DNA of 64,000 nt from Beaufortia kweichowensis (lineage: Eukaryota > Chordata > Actinopteri > Cypriniformes > Gastromyzontidae), in contig CM032802.1 in assembly GCA_019155185.1 (NCBI GenBank), positions 2,642,501-2,706,500 of the forward strand, written 5' to 3'. Position 1 is the first letter of the stretch, and every line of letters starts with the position of its first letter. The notes under the pieces were generated by a model. The model ran no database searches. It was not told the DNA's origin and was given only the letters and a program-made list of their open reading frames with translations. Both the position numbers and the translations under genes were made by a program. This document shows positions 13,621-44,499 of this stretch, one piece after another.

Positions 13621-15284
13621 TCATCTTTAAGTATAAGCAATACCAATATTTATAACTTAGAAAGCACAATGTAAAACGATAAACCATCTCTGTGAAAACA
13701 GCAATAAGTTTGTACATGGTCTTTGATTATTTTCTACTGCTTAGATCTTTCCCACTCCTTTGGCTTCAAGGAAATTTATCATATGTTTGTGAGTCTCTGA
13801 TACCATCATTCTTCAGAGCTCATTGGCTTTTAGGAAATCATGACCATAAAATGGAATTGAGGGTGTCCAGAGAAATGATTTGATGCTATTGAGCAACATT
13901 TTTCTTCAAATGGGCTCCTGCTGCCAACGTAATAAAGACTGTACTAAACATAGATCACTGTCTTAATTTATGTTACACAACAGCCTTGTTTCAATACGAA
14001 TTTCTTTGAGAGACTCAGTTTCAGCTTCACTAATAGTCAATTGATTAAAGAATAAATGATAACAACAATATGCAGAATTGAAGCAAGGTCAAAGCATTAA
14101 CACAAAAGTATAGAGATCATCTGACTGACTTTAAACTGACTTCCTACCAATCACAGATCGTTTTTATGCATTTCAGAGTGAAGGTATAAGGGATGTACAG
14201 ATATTATATAGGAAAACAACAGATTACAATACTTTAAAACATGTGATAAAAAGTGTGATATTCATAATAGAATGGCAGATCTGTAGGGGCTCATCAGAGG
14301 CTGGTCAGATGTTTTTTTCATGTCTAAATTGGCGGTTGTGGACAGAAAAAGATGCAAAGTGCACCAGACTTTAATGAGCATCTGACTGCAGGATATTCTC
14401 AAAGCGCTGGCGGTTTCCATCATGCAAATACAATGCAAATAGATCTTGAAGCACCAGACAGGGAACTTATTACCCAACATTACCATCTTCTGATCTTTGC
14501 TAAATCTTTTCTTCCTGCAATGCTAAAAGAAAAATCTCTTCATAACTTCATTTTCTTCTTACTCAAGACAAATTTGTAAGGTCAGATCTCACCAAAATCT
14601 GAGATCAAACGGCAGCGAGCTAAGCGGCCGAAGTTTGGCAACATAATAGATAGTATTCTAGCCCTCAGGTGCCCAAGCTGACTCCAAAATTTAACACAGC
14701 GAGAACCAACGCGGCGTGCCAAATGTCTCAGTGGCTACGCTGGCGTGATGTAAGGTCCTGCTTTTCCTCATTCTCCGCCAGCAGGAACGCAGCCAGACTC
14801 AGTTAAAGTCATCTAACATGGCCGCCGGTCACCGGGCCAAAGATAATTGTCTTTTTGAGACATGATAAATAAACAACAAACAAAAAAACTGCATGAGAAG
14901 GAAGTAAACAGGGTGTGCAGAGAGTGTGGTGTTAGAGAAGACAGAGAATGTGTTTGGGAAGAAATTTCACTAAAGGGCAAGAGGGAGCCATTTTAGTTAT
15001 GCCCACTGTTTCATCTTCTTTTCCTCGTTCACTGTTTCATTTTCTCTTTACCTCCGTTCATTACTCTTACACCACACACACACTCGTACCAGGGCTGAAT
15101 GTAGGTCACCTCTGGAGGGGCATCTGAAAGTGAATGGCAAATCAAAACAATCTATCAGTGTGCACATCCCCAGAACAGTACAACAAAACTGAACTCACGC
15201 CTCACTAATAATGCACATACATTTAACTCCCACTACACAAACACACACACAAGTCTTTGTACATTTAATCAGAACCATGATGTT

Positions 15285-15420
15285 GTGGCTAGTTGTCTGG
15301 GCAGTTGCTTTAGCATGTTGGATGCTGTTGCTAGGGTGTTTTTAATGCAGATGCTATGGTGTTGCTAGGAAGATGTTAGGTTGTTCTGGGTGGTTGCTAG
15401 GTGGTATGCTCACACTGGCA
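15285..15420 (+). repeat. GTTGCTAGG-type array
   Basis: Best copy of this family in the window. It has repeated GTTGCTAGG and GTTGCTATGG-like units spaced irregularly over about 135 bp, ending in GTTCTGGGTGGTTGCTAGG. Some units resemble half of an RFX X-box. Confidence 0.65.
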
Positions 15421-17142
15421 TAAAAAAACTTTCCAACTACTCAAGCCTGTCCAAAAAATCAATTTATTATGGGATTTTTGTTAATAAAACTTAAAATCAG
15501 ACCCTGCTGTGCAAAAGTACCCACCCCTAAATCTGAATAATATCTGATATCAAACTATAAACAAAAACTATTATGAAGCAAAAACTACGTAATGCATTGA
15601 CTATGTTAAATCCACAAAATCATCAGTTGAATTGTTCATACACAATCAATGCTGCTTCAGATAATGGTGAAATAATTATTATATCATTCGGTTTTAATTG
15701 AACCAGCTACTGTATTCTAAACAAAGTAAAGGTTCATGCATAATGAATATAGATGTGCATTAAATACTTTAAACAATTCCTATTGCACTGGTTCTGTAAC
15801 GTTTCCAACTTAAAAGCAGCCCTTCTTCTGCTTTAAGAAATCTTTCTCTTCTGTGTGTTTTACATGCCAAGCGTGCTGATTTCTAAAAACCTCCTCCAGC
15901 CACTGGAGCAATCTATTTCATCCCCATTCATTTCATTGACTGGTTGTCACGTTAAATCTCAAGCAAAGCTCACAGAGGACGTTGTAAAGGACAGAGGTTG
16001 GACTCAGCACCAGCGCTATCACTGTTTCTAATGGGATATTAATGATTAGACCTATCAAGTCCTGTTCCAGTGCAATGTAAGACCGTAGTGATCGCCACTT
16101 CTAATGAAACAGCGACCCGCAATGGTGAAGAACTGAAATTGCACATTTACCGTAAGATTTCAACCGGCTGTGTTGTTGTTATTATTATGATGCCAAAATT
16201 ATGTCTTTCACAATTAAATAATTTTAGAGGCTAAAAGATTATTTAACACACAACGTTTTATAATTATATGTACTGTAAACAACTGCAAAAGTATTTCAGA
16301 AAGTGGCTTTAGACCACTTTTTAAACTCAATGTACATTAACAGTCAAAAATAGACAAAAATATAATTGTGCAAACGTAATAATTTCTTTACTCAAAAAAT
16401 TAAAAAGTTAAAATTAAAATATTTTTAAATGGATTACTTCGACCAAATAATAAATAAAAAACAGCCAATAAGATTCCAGCATTGAAATTCCTTTAGTGCT
16501 TTTTAAAAAGCTTTTTAAGAAGCTGGATAATAAAATATCAAGAATATGATTTTACAAATTCTAGACTGGGTGACTACTTTTAAAAATTATAAAATATAAC
16601 ATAGTGTTCCTTTTATAAGTATTAGACATACTTTTAGTCACAACATACTGACCTGACTGGTACTGTATTTCTCAACATTTAGTTTTTCGTTCTAGAAAAT
16701 ACTTTTAAATAACAAGATGAATTTTAATAAATATTTTTAACATACAAAATCTATGACAGCACAATAATACAGTGAAATGTTTATTGGTAAACAAACACAT
16801 AGGTTACTCTTTCTATGGTAAAGCCAACATTTGCATTGGTTATTTTACTATTTGTTGTGTTTCTTATAACTTAAAATAAATAGTTTACTACAGAAATCTC
16901 TTGTTTTCATTTACTCACCCAAGTCCCATATCCGTATGATGTTTACTTTCTTTCGAGGAAAGAAAAATAGCCTAAATGTTTTGGGAAAAAATATAAGTTT
17001 ACAGTTACATCAGTTATTGTGTCTAAAGAAAGCACAAAAGAATAACAATTACAGTAACAAAAACAAAAGTAATCCATACAGCTCATGCGAACACTCGTGT
17101 ACACGGGTTTATAGTAATACACTACAGTTGCTATGAATAAAA

Positions 17143-17250
17143 AACTACAAATACCATTATGCTGCGTCACAAGACTCGCATCACGTGACCCACGCGGAAA
17201 AACATGAAAGACTCCAGTTAGATATAAAAGACAGCGGTGTTTATTGGCTA
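17143..17250 (+). promoter_or_regulatory. arsa core promoter with ZNF143-like site, CLEAR E-box, CCAAT and TATA
   Basis: Four elements stack in about 110 bp before the arsa start codon. A ZNF143/THAP11-type site begins AACTACAA and ends in ATGCTGCG (17,143-17,165). An E-box ATCACGTGAC (17,180-17,189) matches the TFEB/TFE3 CLEAR consensus GTCACGTGAC in 9 of 10 bases. A TATAAAAG box lies at 17,223-17,230. An inverted CCAAT (ATTGGCTAAT) lies at about 17,243. Transcription would then start near 17,255. A CLEAR element fits a lysosomal enzyme under TFEB control. All of this rests on motif matches. Confidence 0.6.
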
Positions 17251-17361
17251 ATCAAGCTGAAAAGTGCAGCTTCTGCTCACAATACATGACAAGAGCAGAA
17301 CCGTGCAGGATCTGTCATGACATTGTTTGAAACTGTTCAGATAACGATTTAATACGAAATC

Positions 17362-20300
17362 ATGGATTCAATAATGATACTCGTGTTTTTCGCGGTGATT
17401 TCTGCTCAATGTGTTCGTGCATCTCCGCCGAATTTCGTGCTTCTGTTTGCTGATGATTTGGGATACGGTGACCTTGGCTGTTTTGGTCATCCGAGTTCGC
17501 TGACCCCGAATCTGGATCGGCTCGCGGCGAACGGGCTCCGATTTACCGACTTCTACGTCACGAGTCCCGTGTGCAGCCCCTCCAGGTAAAATCAAACCCA
17601 CCTCAATGACCCATATTAGAACATAGATTATCCCTATATTTTAGGATAACTACAGAGATCATGTCCATCAAATTCAAAATTTTAGGATTTCACTGCACAA
17701 ATTCTAATGGTTTCCATTACAAACCATTATGAACCATCTAAGCTATTTACCATTAAAACCATTACAAAATCCCTTTATGTGGTGTGTTTTGGGTCTAATT
17801 CCAGTAGGATTTAATGGTTCCCATTCACCAGGTAACATCCCACCAGTAGAACCTAACACATTAACAGTAGAGACCCAGAGAGTTTCCAATACAACTCCCA
17901 TTATAACCATTAAATCCAATACCAGTAAGTTTTTCTGCAGGGATATATTTAAAATAGAAATCTATTGCATATTGTTATAGTTTCTATATGTTTAATACTA
18001 ATTTCAGATCAAGTTAATAATTCCATTATGTCTAGTGCATTTATTCTAGTGCACTGGTTTGATCTGGCAATGACTTTTGATTTATGTGCATCAATAAAAA
18101 TGGCCTTTGATTTGTTGTTGACTTGATTTAGGTTTTTATCTAATCATTGGATGACATAATCCATAATTGATCATTCAGTTTATGGCACAGAAGATGATGC
18201 CAGAATACATATTGTGAACAACACAGTATGTGCAGCATTATAGTATGTACTGTATGTATACTATTTGAAGTATGCTCATTTTCTTTATGCCAGTATGTAT
18301 ACATGCTCAATATTTATTTCTGTCCAGGGCCGCCCTGCTGACAGGTCGTTACCAGACTCGCTCGGGGATCTATCCAGGTGTGCTTTATCCGGGTTCGAAA
18401 GGAGGTCTTCCTCTCAATGAGACCACCATCGCAGAGGTGCTGAAGTCTCAGGGTTATTCAACAGCCATGGTGGGAAAATGGCATCTGGGCGTTGGGCCGA
18501 ACGGCACCTACCTGCCCACCCAACAGGGCTTTGACAATTATCTTGGTATCCCATACTCTCACGACCAGGTAATTATACTGTATCATTAGTATCTTCTTTA
18601 GGTTTATGACAATGACACAATGATGCCATGTTTACAGATCATTACACTCTTCATTTCCATCATAGGGTCCGTGCCAGAATCTCACCTGTTTCCCTCCGGA
18701 TGTGAAGTGTTACGGCCGCTGTGATCAGGGTGTGGTAACTGTGCCGCTCATGTTTGGGAAAACTATAAAGCAACAGCCTGCAGATTTCCTGCAGCTTGAA
18801 AAGGCCTACGCCGACTTTGCCTCCCAATTCATTCGTGTTGCTGTCAAAAATGAGCAACCCTTCTTCCTGTACTACCCTTCACATGTAAGTGCATACTACT
18901 ATTGTGCAAAATAGTATTCCAAATATAAACACATGGCTACACTTTCAATGTCGTTCTCTCTCTTTCTTTAGCATACACACTACCCTCAATATGCAGGTGC
19001 AGAGTATGCAGGAAAGTCCCTTCGAGGGCCATTCGGCGATGCTTTGATGGAGTTTGATGGCACTGTAGGAAAGATTATGCAAACCTTGTTGGAAACGGGT
19101 GTGATCAACAATACTTTGTCTTCTTCACTGGTGACAACGGGTAAGTGTAAGACGAACGCTGGAACTCTTCCCACTGTTTCTACCATTTTCATATCCATAC
19201 AGATGTGTGTTTGTGCTCTTAGGGCAGAGCTGATGCGGAGGTCTCGCGGTGGAAATTCAGGACTGCTGAAATGTGGCAAAGGCACAACCTACGAAGGAGG
19301 AATGAGAGAACCAGCCATTGCATATTGGCCTGGTTTTATTCAGCCAGGTGCTGAGAGAAACTGGGTTACAAAAATATACAACTTATTTAAAACTCATTAT
19401 ACATGTGGCTTAAGTTAGTAAATGTAGACATTAAAAAACAGACAAAAATTGTATATGCATACTCACAACTCAACTAAGATGTGTTTGTCGACTGTTCACA
19501 GGTGTGACTCACGCTCTGTCCAGTTCTTTAGACATTCTGCCCACCTTTGCTAAATTGGCCGGTGCTTCATTACCTGAAGTACAACTGGATGGGGTGGACA
19601 TGACAGATATCTTGTTCAATCTTGGACCGGTAACAGACAAAATGATCAAAAATCATTTTTTACTTCACAGTGGGCCAGTAATGCAAGACATTCTTGCATT
19701 TGTTTTCAAATTGTTGGTCTTTCTTTGATATCTACAGTACCAGTCAAAAGTTTCTAAACACTTACTGTTGTTTTTACACATTTTAGAATAGTAGTAAACT
19801 CATCAAAATAACACAAAATAACACATTTGTTACTGTGGGAATTATGTTGTGACTAAAAACATCTAAAACATTTTATTATTCAGCTTCTTGAGGTCTCAAC
19901 CTGAGAAGCTTTTAAACAGCACTAAAGAAATTTCTATCCATGCTGGACTCTTATTGACTGCTTTTTATTCATTATTTGAATCCAATTATTTAAACAATAA
20001 TTTAGTTTTCTAATTGAAGAAGGGAATATGTTGGCACAGTTATATTTTTGTATACAAAAGGAATTACAAAAATTGAAATATGTATATCAAAGTCTAGACT
20101 TTTTCTGAACTTTGTCATTTGGTGTTTCAGAGTAAAAGGAAACCATGTTTTTCTACCCCACTGATCCAAGCGAGAAGTACAGTGTGTTTGCTGTAAGATG
20201 GGGAAAATACAAAGCCCATTACTACACACGAGGTACGCCGAATCACCATCTCTCAGATTCTCTATATAACCTTTACATTTCTAACTTTTCATCTTTTTGT

Positions 20301-20614
20301 TCCGCGTTTGTTCAGGTGCAACTCACAGTGAAACCACCCCGGACCAGGACTGTTCCTTATTCGCCTTCCAAAAGTATCACGACCCCCCTTTACTGTTTGA
20401 CCTGGAGGCGGACCCTTCAGAGAACTACAACCTCACTGGTTCAGACTGGGACCCTGTACGGCAGCAGATCAAGGTTTTGAAAGAGAAGTTTGAGACCACT
20501 ATGGTGTTTGGAGAGAGTGAGATTGGGAAAGGGAAAGACTCGGCGCTTGAGCCCTGCTGTATGCCAGATTGCTCCCCTAAACCCGACTGCTGTCGCTGCA
20601 CTTCTGAGCTGTGA
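17362..20614 (+). CDS. arsa: Arylsulfatase A (lysosomal cerebroside-3-sulfatase), 8 exons, two apparent frame breaks
   Basis: Hydrolyses the sulfate ester of sulfatide in lysosomes. Exons: 17362-17585, 18328-18568, 18666-18884, 18972-19140, 19223-19347, 19502-19629, 20131(or 20139)-20232, 20316-20614; all introns GT-AG. About 501 residues, close to human (507-509). Exon 1 encodes a signal peptide (about residues 1-20), the metal-binding FADDLG (Asp31, Asp32) and CSPSR, whose Cys71 is the one converted to formylglycine. Exon 2 carries GKWHLG (catalytic Lys and His), exon 4 HTHYPQ, and exons 4-5 the Asp-Asn metal ligands and [10 protein letters not shown]. The last exon has the Cys-rich tail and ends CTSEL. 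Two oddities: exon 4 is one base short of the frame needed on both sides (near 19,118), and exon 7 enters out of frame from its best acceptor. No other damage is seen, so I treat the gene as functional with probable sequence errors. Intron 1 carries a foldback repeat and intron 6 an 'ACCAGTCAAAAGTTT' repeat. Confidence 0.95.
17705..17935. repeat. Foldback (MITE-like) element in arsa intron 1
   Basis: Contains GTAGGATTTAATGG and, further right, the inverse CCATTAAATCC, plus flanking 'AAACCATTA' blocks. A diverged copy with the same order of blocks lies at 60,672-60,850 in cpt1b intron 7. Shared order plus internal inverted repeats suggests a non-autonomous DNA element. Confidence 0.55.
19733..20010 (+). 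repeat. Dispersed repeat beginning TACAGTACCAGTCAAAAGTTT
   Basis: The opening TACAGTACCAGTCAAAAG is a common signature of an old dispersed element in fish genomes. It sits in arsa intron 6, which is longer than the neighbouring introns because of it. The right boundary is uncertain. Confidence 0.5.
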
Positions 20615-20660
20615 AAGAACAGCAGCCAAACGGCAGACTGCCAAGTACTGTCAGGACAGT

Positions 20661-20666
20661 AATAAA
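20661..20666 (+). terminator. arsa poly(A) signal AATAAA
   Basis: Canonical hexamer 47 bases after the arsa stop codon, which would give a very short 3' UTR. Later, weaker signals could also be used. Confidence 0.5.
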
Positions 20667-21114
20667 ACGAGGGAAAATGAGTGTTAAGACGGTGCTCTTA
20701 ACATGAAGAAACATGCTGCTCGCTGACCTCCAATCACAGCACAGAATCAGAACAATTGACTCCAGACTAGACTTTTATTTTGGTAATAGCATCTGCTTAT
20801 TTCAGTCAAAGATTTGCATAAAAACATATAGAAATGTGAATGATTTTAAGGTTTATGCTGACTTGATGAAAAACGCTATTACACTAATGAAAAATGACAC
20901 ACTTCTGAGAATAACAGGATTAAACAAGAGCAAGTAAAATGTCCAGATGCATTAGAGTAATAAGAATGTGTTTTATAACGTTACAATCTTAATGTATAAG
21001 GAAATGAACGTTATCTTCAGATTCACATATTAAGGAAATGTAGAAAACAACACAACTATAGTACTGTAAGTGTAAAAAGTTACTTAAAGTTACTTAAACT
21101 CAAATATTGACTAT

Positions 21115-21395
21115 TTATTTTCTTCTGTAAAAAACAAAAGAAGATATTTTGTCTCAGTGATTTTGTCCATACATTTACATTTAGGCATTTAGCTGATGCT
21201 TTTATCCAAAGCGACTTACAAATATTAGGAGACAATATTTTCATACAGAGGATGTTAATAGGGGTAAGTGTTGTTTAGCTACCAACATAATTTAAAATAT
21301 CTTCTTTTGGTTTGGCAGAGAAAGTCGTACAGGTTTGTAATGACATGAAGAGTGAGTAATTGTTTCTGGGTGAATGATCTGAACTATTCTGTAGA
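21115..21395. repeat. 'AGTTCACCC' element interrupted by a SINE tail
   Basis: The left arm has AAAACAAAAGAAGATATTTT and the right arm has AAATATCTTCTTTTGG with GTACAGGTTTGTAATGACAT. Both belong to the family that is fuller at 55,024-55,308. Between them (21,169-21,232) sits GCATTTAGCTGATGCTTTTA plus AAAGCGACTTACAAA, the 3' part of a tRNA-derived SINE in reverse orientation. The layout suggests a SINE fragment inserted inside an older element. Confidence 0.5.
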
Positions 21396-22792
21396 GTTAA
21401 GAAAGGCCAGTTTGTATTAGAAACTAACAGAACAAGTATGTATGTTTACTACTCTCATTGTGTTTTGAGATTTTCAAAAATAACGGTAAAGAAACAGACA
21501 TCATGTGTGTATTTCTCTTCCTTCATTTTGAACTAATATTTACGATCAATGTATTTATGATCAATGTAATCTTTTGTCTGAACCTTAAAGTTAACAAGTG
21601 TAATACAGAAAAGAGAAAAATTAATGTTAAACTAAATTACAAGTTTAACAAAAATTGACCAGCTTATCCTGAATTCATCCTACAAAAAATAATTATTATA
21701 AATAATTGCCTTCCCGGCATAAACGGTTGGGACAACACATTTTGTGTTACTTTCAACTCAACATGTGTTGTCCCTTTTATTTGTTTAACACAAAATGACA
21801 CATAATATGTTAAACAGCATAATATGTTAACACAAAAACCGTGTTAATAAATACCACATCCTTTTTTTAAGTGATTGGGTCTAACAAGTGGCAACATCCC
21901 ACCTTTGACAGACAGACAAACAAACAAACAGAAACACTTTGATGACATCAAGCATATAGTTATTTTATTCATAAGACCAAATCCATGACAAGGCAGTGAG
22001 ATTTTTTTTGTGGTTTTTTACAAGTTGTTGTTTTTAAAGATACAAGATACATAGTTTGTCATACTGAAGCTGTTTCCGTTATACAGTGAAGGACTGAATT
22101 ATGTTGAAGTCCAGAAGTTTGTATTGTAATTGTATTTCAGCTACCCAAGCTTTAAGTAATCAGTAAGTATTAGATGCTCTGCCTGAATGTGTTAGGGGTT
22201 TCACAGCCAATTTGTCACTACAAATTGCTAAAGTGAAGGCTAAACATTTAAGATATTTACTTACTGCATGAACACAAAAATGTAACAGTCATAGCTGAAG
22301 GATCCCAAGCTCTGATTGAAATAACAGATTTTGTATTTTCATGATTGCCGTTTCGACCCATTTGATGTTACGGTGAAATGCAGAGGATGTTGTTTTGTCT
22401 TTGTGTGTAAATGAAGTTAAATTACACATCTGACTGACACCGCAGATCTTTAAGAACGTCAGCGATTGCATGTTATTCTGCACAACACATCCAATGGACA
22501 GATGTATACCAATGTAAAGCGGATAAAGGAAAGATACAAATACTAATTCAAAGCTATTTATATCTTTTTACCCCATCACAGTTGGCTTTTGGTTGTGACA
22601 TGTTATCATCAACAATATTATTAATATTTCTTTTAAATTTACATATTTATCTCAATAACATACTTAACAGAAAGGACACAGCATGGCGATCCTGACTCTA
22701 GATTATTTACAGCCATCTAACCAAAAACAAGTCACATTTAAATCTGTTAAACTTCTGTTCTCTGTGAGAATGTCACCATCACAAATCAACGG

Positions 22793-22806
22793 GTAACCAT
22801 GGAAAC
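22793..22806 (+). promoter_or_regulatory. RFX X-box, full consensus
   Basis: GTAACCATGGAAAC fits GTHNYYATRRNAAC at every position. It lies in the arsa/mapk8ip2 tail-to-tail region. RFX factors drive ciliary and neuronal or endocrine genes; a role here is inferred only from the motif. Confidence 0.35.
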
Positions 22807-25218
22807 AGATTGCAGATCCTGTCATGTGACATTTGCAGAGAGTGTTGGGCTAACGCTGCATTCTGCACTACTCGAATTCAGGAAAGAGATTTCTGGTTGA
22901 TGTGAAATTATCCTAAATCTGAGGTGTCTGAATACTGCATAAGTTTGTGGCAAAATACCCTTTTGCCAATATGTGCACATATAAAAAAAAACCTTTCCCA
23001 CAATGCAATGCGTTCAACCTGCCCTACGCTTTCCAATGTAATGAATCAACCAGAAATAATATCAGACTGCTAATAGTTAAGACACAAAATTAGATTAAAA
23101 TGCCAGTATTTCCATCAAGGTCTAACTATGATTTTGTAGCCACATAATGAGATCATGTGATTCAGTATTTTCACACTTGCACAAATTATCAATTAATCCT
23201 AAAGACAACAATTAGTTTGTTCAGATGCGTTTGATTTGCTTTTGCATCATGGTGACCTCCTTGGAGCAGATCTGAATAGTGTTTCACATACTAATTAAAC
23301 AAATAGTATGCAGTAATCTGTATGCTAATATTCATTTCCGATCTTACTTTTAGGCTTGGTGTTGTTCTCTATACATGCCTTTATTTCTACATTTATTTGA
23401 TCTAATGACCTGACAATGTATACCATACAAAAATAAAGCCCTTCATTTCTAGAATCAAACCAGAAAAACTACTAGACTGTCAAAAGTGTCTTACAGAAAT
23501 CTCATTCGATGTCAATATATACTTATATATATATAAAGTATTTAGCTGTTCAGGTCAAATTCTTGATCGTCAGCCTGCTGCTTTCCGCTGTTACTGTATA
23601 TGATCTCAGACTGTATCTCTCATTTTGAATGAGACAAATGTTATTGTAAGTCATTAGTATATGAAGCCAGCAGGGGGAGATCTGATTTGCACATGCTCAA
23701 TATGTCCGGTCAAGGCCAGGACAAGGACTGTCATAAAACAAGGAACAGAACAACCGTTTCTACCAACAGACATCTGTGACCGACTGTGATGCAGAGGGAC
23801 TTGTCTTTATACTGTCAATTTAGGACAACCGTTTTTCTTATTTTGCATCTCACTGAAATATCTACCTGTCATCGTCTGAAGTGTGACGTGGGCTATTTCA
23901 GACAAAAAAGCAAAAAGCATTGAAGCACAACCTGATCATTATGCAAGTTATCAGATAACAGGAATAGTAAGTGGGGCTTGTCAGATTAAAAAGCTGTAAA
24001 AATATTGCTCGACTGAAGGTCAACAGGACTGTGCCGAATCTGCCATAGACTGTCAAAAACTTATCCAGGACTTAAATCATCCTTAAATTATAAATAAAAC
24101 ATATTCTACATAACAAAAAATGAGCATATTCTTAAAACCATTTTTTGGGCATCTTTTCATTACAATTAAGCATATCCATTAGGGTAATGCAAAATTTTTT
24201 ATCTCATTACCATAACACTAAAAATAATGACATATAATGAGAACATAATGAGAATCATCCTTGAGAATAATAAGAATTACAAACACTTGAGAACAAGGTT
24301 TGGGGGGTCGTATGCTCAATTATAATGACTTGTAATTCTATAAATCTTAATGAAAATCCTTCATTTTCTTAGCGAAAACACCACTTCTTCTGTTTTCTTT
24401 GTATACAGAGATTTAAAAAATAACCCTTGACAGAATTGGTTTCATTCACTGGACCATCTCCTGATGTAAATCCAGCATGTCACCTGCAGAACCTGCAATC
24501 TGTACCATTATCTCATCCACAGACCGGTGGTGTGGGATACTCACATAACCATAATGTGTGAAGATCACCTGTATTCACCTACAAACCACTCTAATTATAC
24601 ATTATTTACATAGCGGTAAAATCAGAAATGTAAAGTAATCCTTCTACTACACCGGAACAGACAATCTGTAGACCCATCAACGAATCCACGTCCTACTGCC
24701 CAATCCTTTTGAGTACCAACTCAATACGGTAATGTATCAGAATCAAACAAATACATATTTACAAACAATCCTGGTCTTCAGACTCGAAGCTCTGATCGCA
24801 TTACTGTAATCTTATGAGTTTATGTGTGTTTGTGAGCATAACCCTTAAAGCCATGCATTCAAACATGTGACGTCATATATTTCTAAACCAGGACTATAAA
24901 AAAGAAACGTAACCAATGTATCCGCCCCAAACCGTGTCCCTGCAATTATATACTATAGTAGAAAAGTTAAATAAACAAGCAATCTCAATGAGGAGAATAA
25001 ATTAATTTGAATAAACAGTGAAATAAACAGACAGACCACTAAGAGCCTATGTAGAGTATTCAGTTCATGTTGAGAGAACGACAGAAACGGAGGAGGAGGA
25101 GAATAAAGACATGAGGCCTATGTTACATTTGAAAGGCTGGCAGGCGCCCCGTAGCGGCCGAGCCCAGGAACAGACATCTGTCGAGAGGGACGGCAGTTGC
25201 CATGGTTACCCATTTCCT

Positions 25219-44053
<18,835 letters not shown>

Positions 44054-44313
44054 CTTCTTAGTGACTCAAAACCAAAGACTGCAGATGTCCGCAGCCCATC
44101 CACAGACACTGAAGACACCGATATTAAATATGATCACGCGTTTATTCTCTCTCCTGTTCGGTCACACTGACTTGAGATACCCGCTGGAAATCAAACCATC
44201 AAATGTGATCAAACGATCCAGTTGGTGATCCAACGAAAAGACAGTCAAATATACAAACCATAAATACGTGGTAATGTATTTGTATAGATTATCTTCTGTT
44301 TCAGGCACACACC

Positions 44314-44493
44314 TGCTGATAAACCAGTGCGCTGTTTGGCGTGATCTCCGCGCATCTGATGATGCTGCTGGTGCTGATGCTGATGGGGGCGAGGCGTTGG
44401 GAGACGGGGTGTCTCATAGAAATAAACTAATAAGGTAGAATGCCACATAAGGTTCAGAAAGGGGCGGGGTTTGATGGCCCAAAAGTGGTTCAT
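44314..44493 (-). other. mapk8ip2: Candidate upstream first exon of mapk8ip2
   Basis: On the - strand an open frame from an ATG at 44,493 runs 60 codons through a His/Gln-rich patch and stops being exonic at a good donor, TCAGCAG|GTGTGT, in phase 1. Joined to the upstream exon-2 acceptor (36,711), it would read straight into [12 protein letters not shown]. It may equally be a 5' UTR exon spliced to the MADRAEMFSL exon at 44,053. No transcript data are available to choose. Confidence 0.35.
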
Positions 44494-44499
44494 GGTTCA

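Larger units (their letters stand above)
20667..25218. other. Tail-to-tail intergenic region arsa / mapk8ip2, including likely long mapk8ip2 3' UTR
   Basis: No coding exon on either strand. The right part should hold the mapk8ip2 3' UTR (- strand). Candidate - strand AATAAA signals lie at 23,380-23,385 and 23,392-23,397 (3' UTR of about 1.8 kb) and at 21,964-21,969. A nested repeat lies at 21,115-21,395. A full-consensus RFX X-box (22,793-22,806) and a ZNF143/THAP11-type site (22,994-23,012) are the only notable motifs. The bases just left of the mapk8ip2 stop (25,140-25,210) are unusually GC-rich. Confidence 0.55.

Noticed and set aside
14262..14579. Overlapping frames on both strands
   Set aside because: They mirror each other, show no motif and lie in intergenic DNA.
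19044..19418. 124-residue frame reading through arsa exon 4, intron 4 and exon 5
   Set aside because: Intron 4 has good GT-AG ends and the intron part is not conserved; the read-through is a by-product of the exon 4 frame break.
23667..23679. CTCF-like CCAGCAGGGGGAG
   Set aside because: Mismatches at two core positions; weaker than the three sites reported. GC-rich words at 25,143 and 44,757 fail in the same way.
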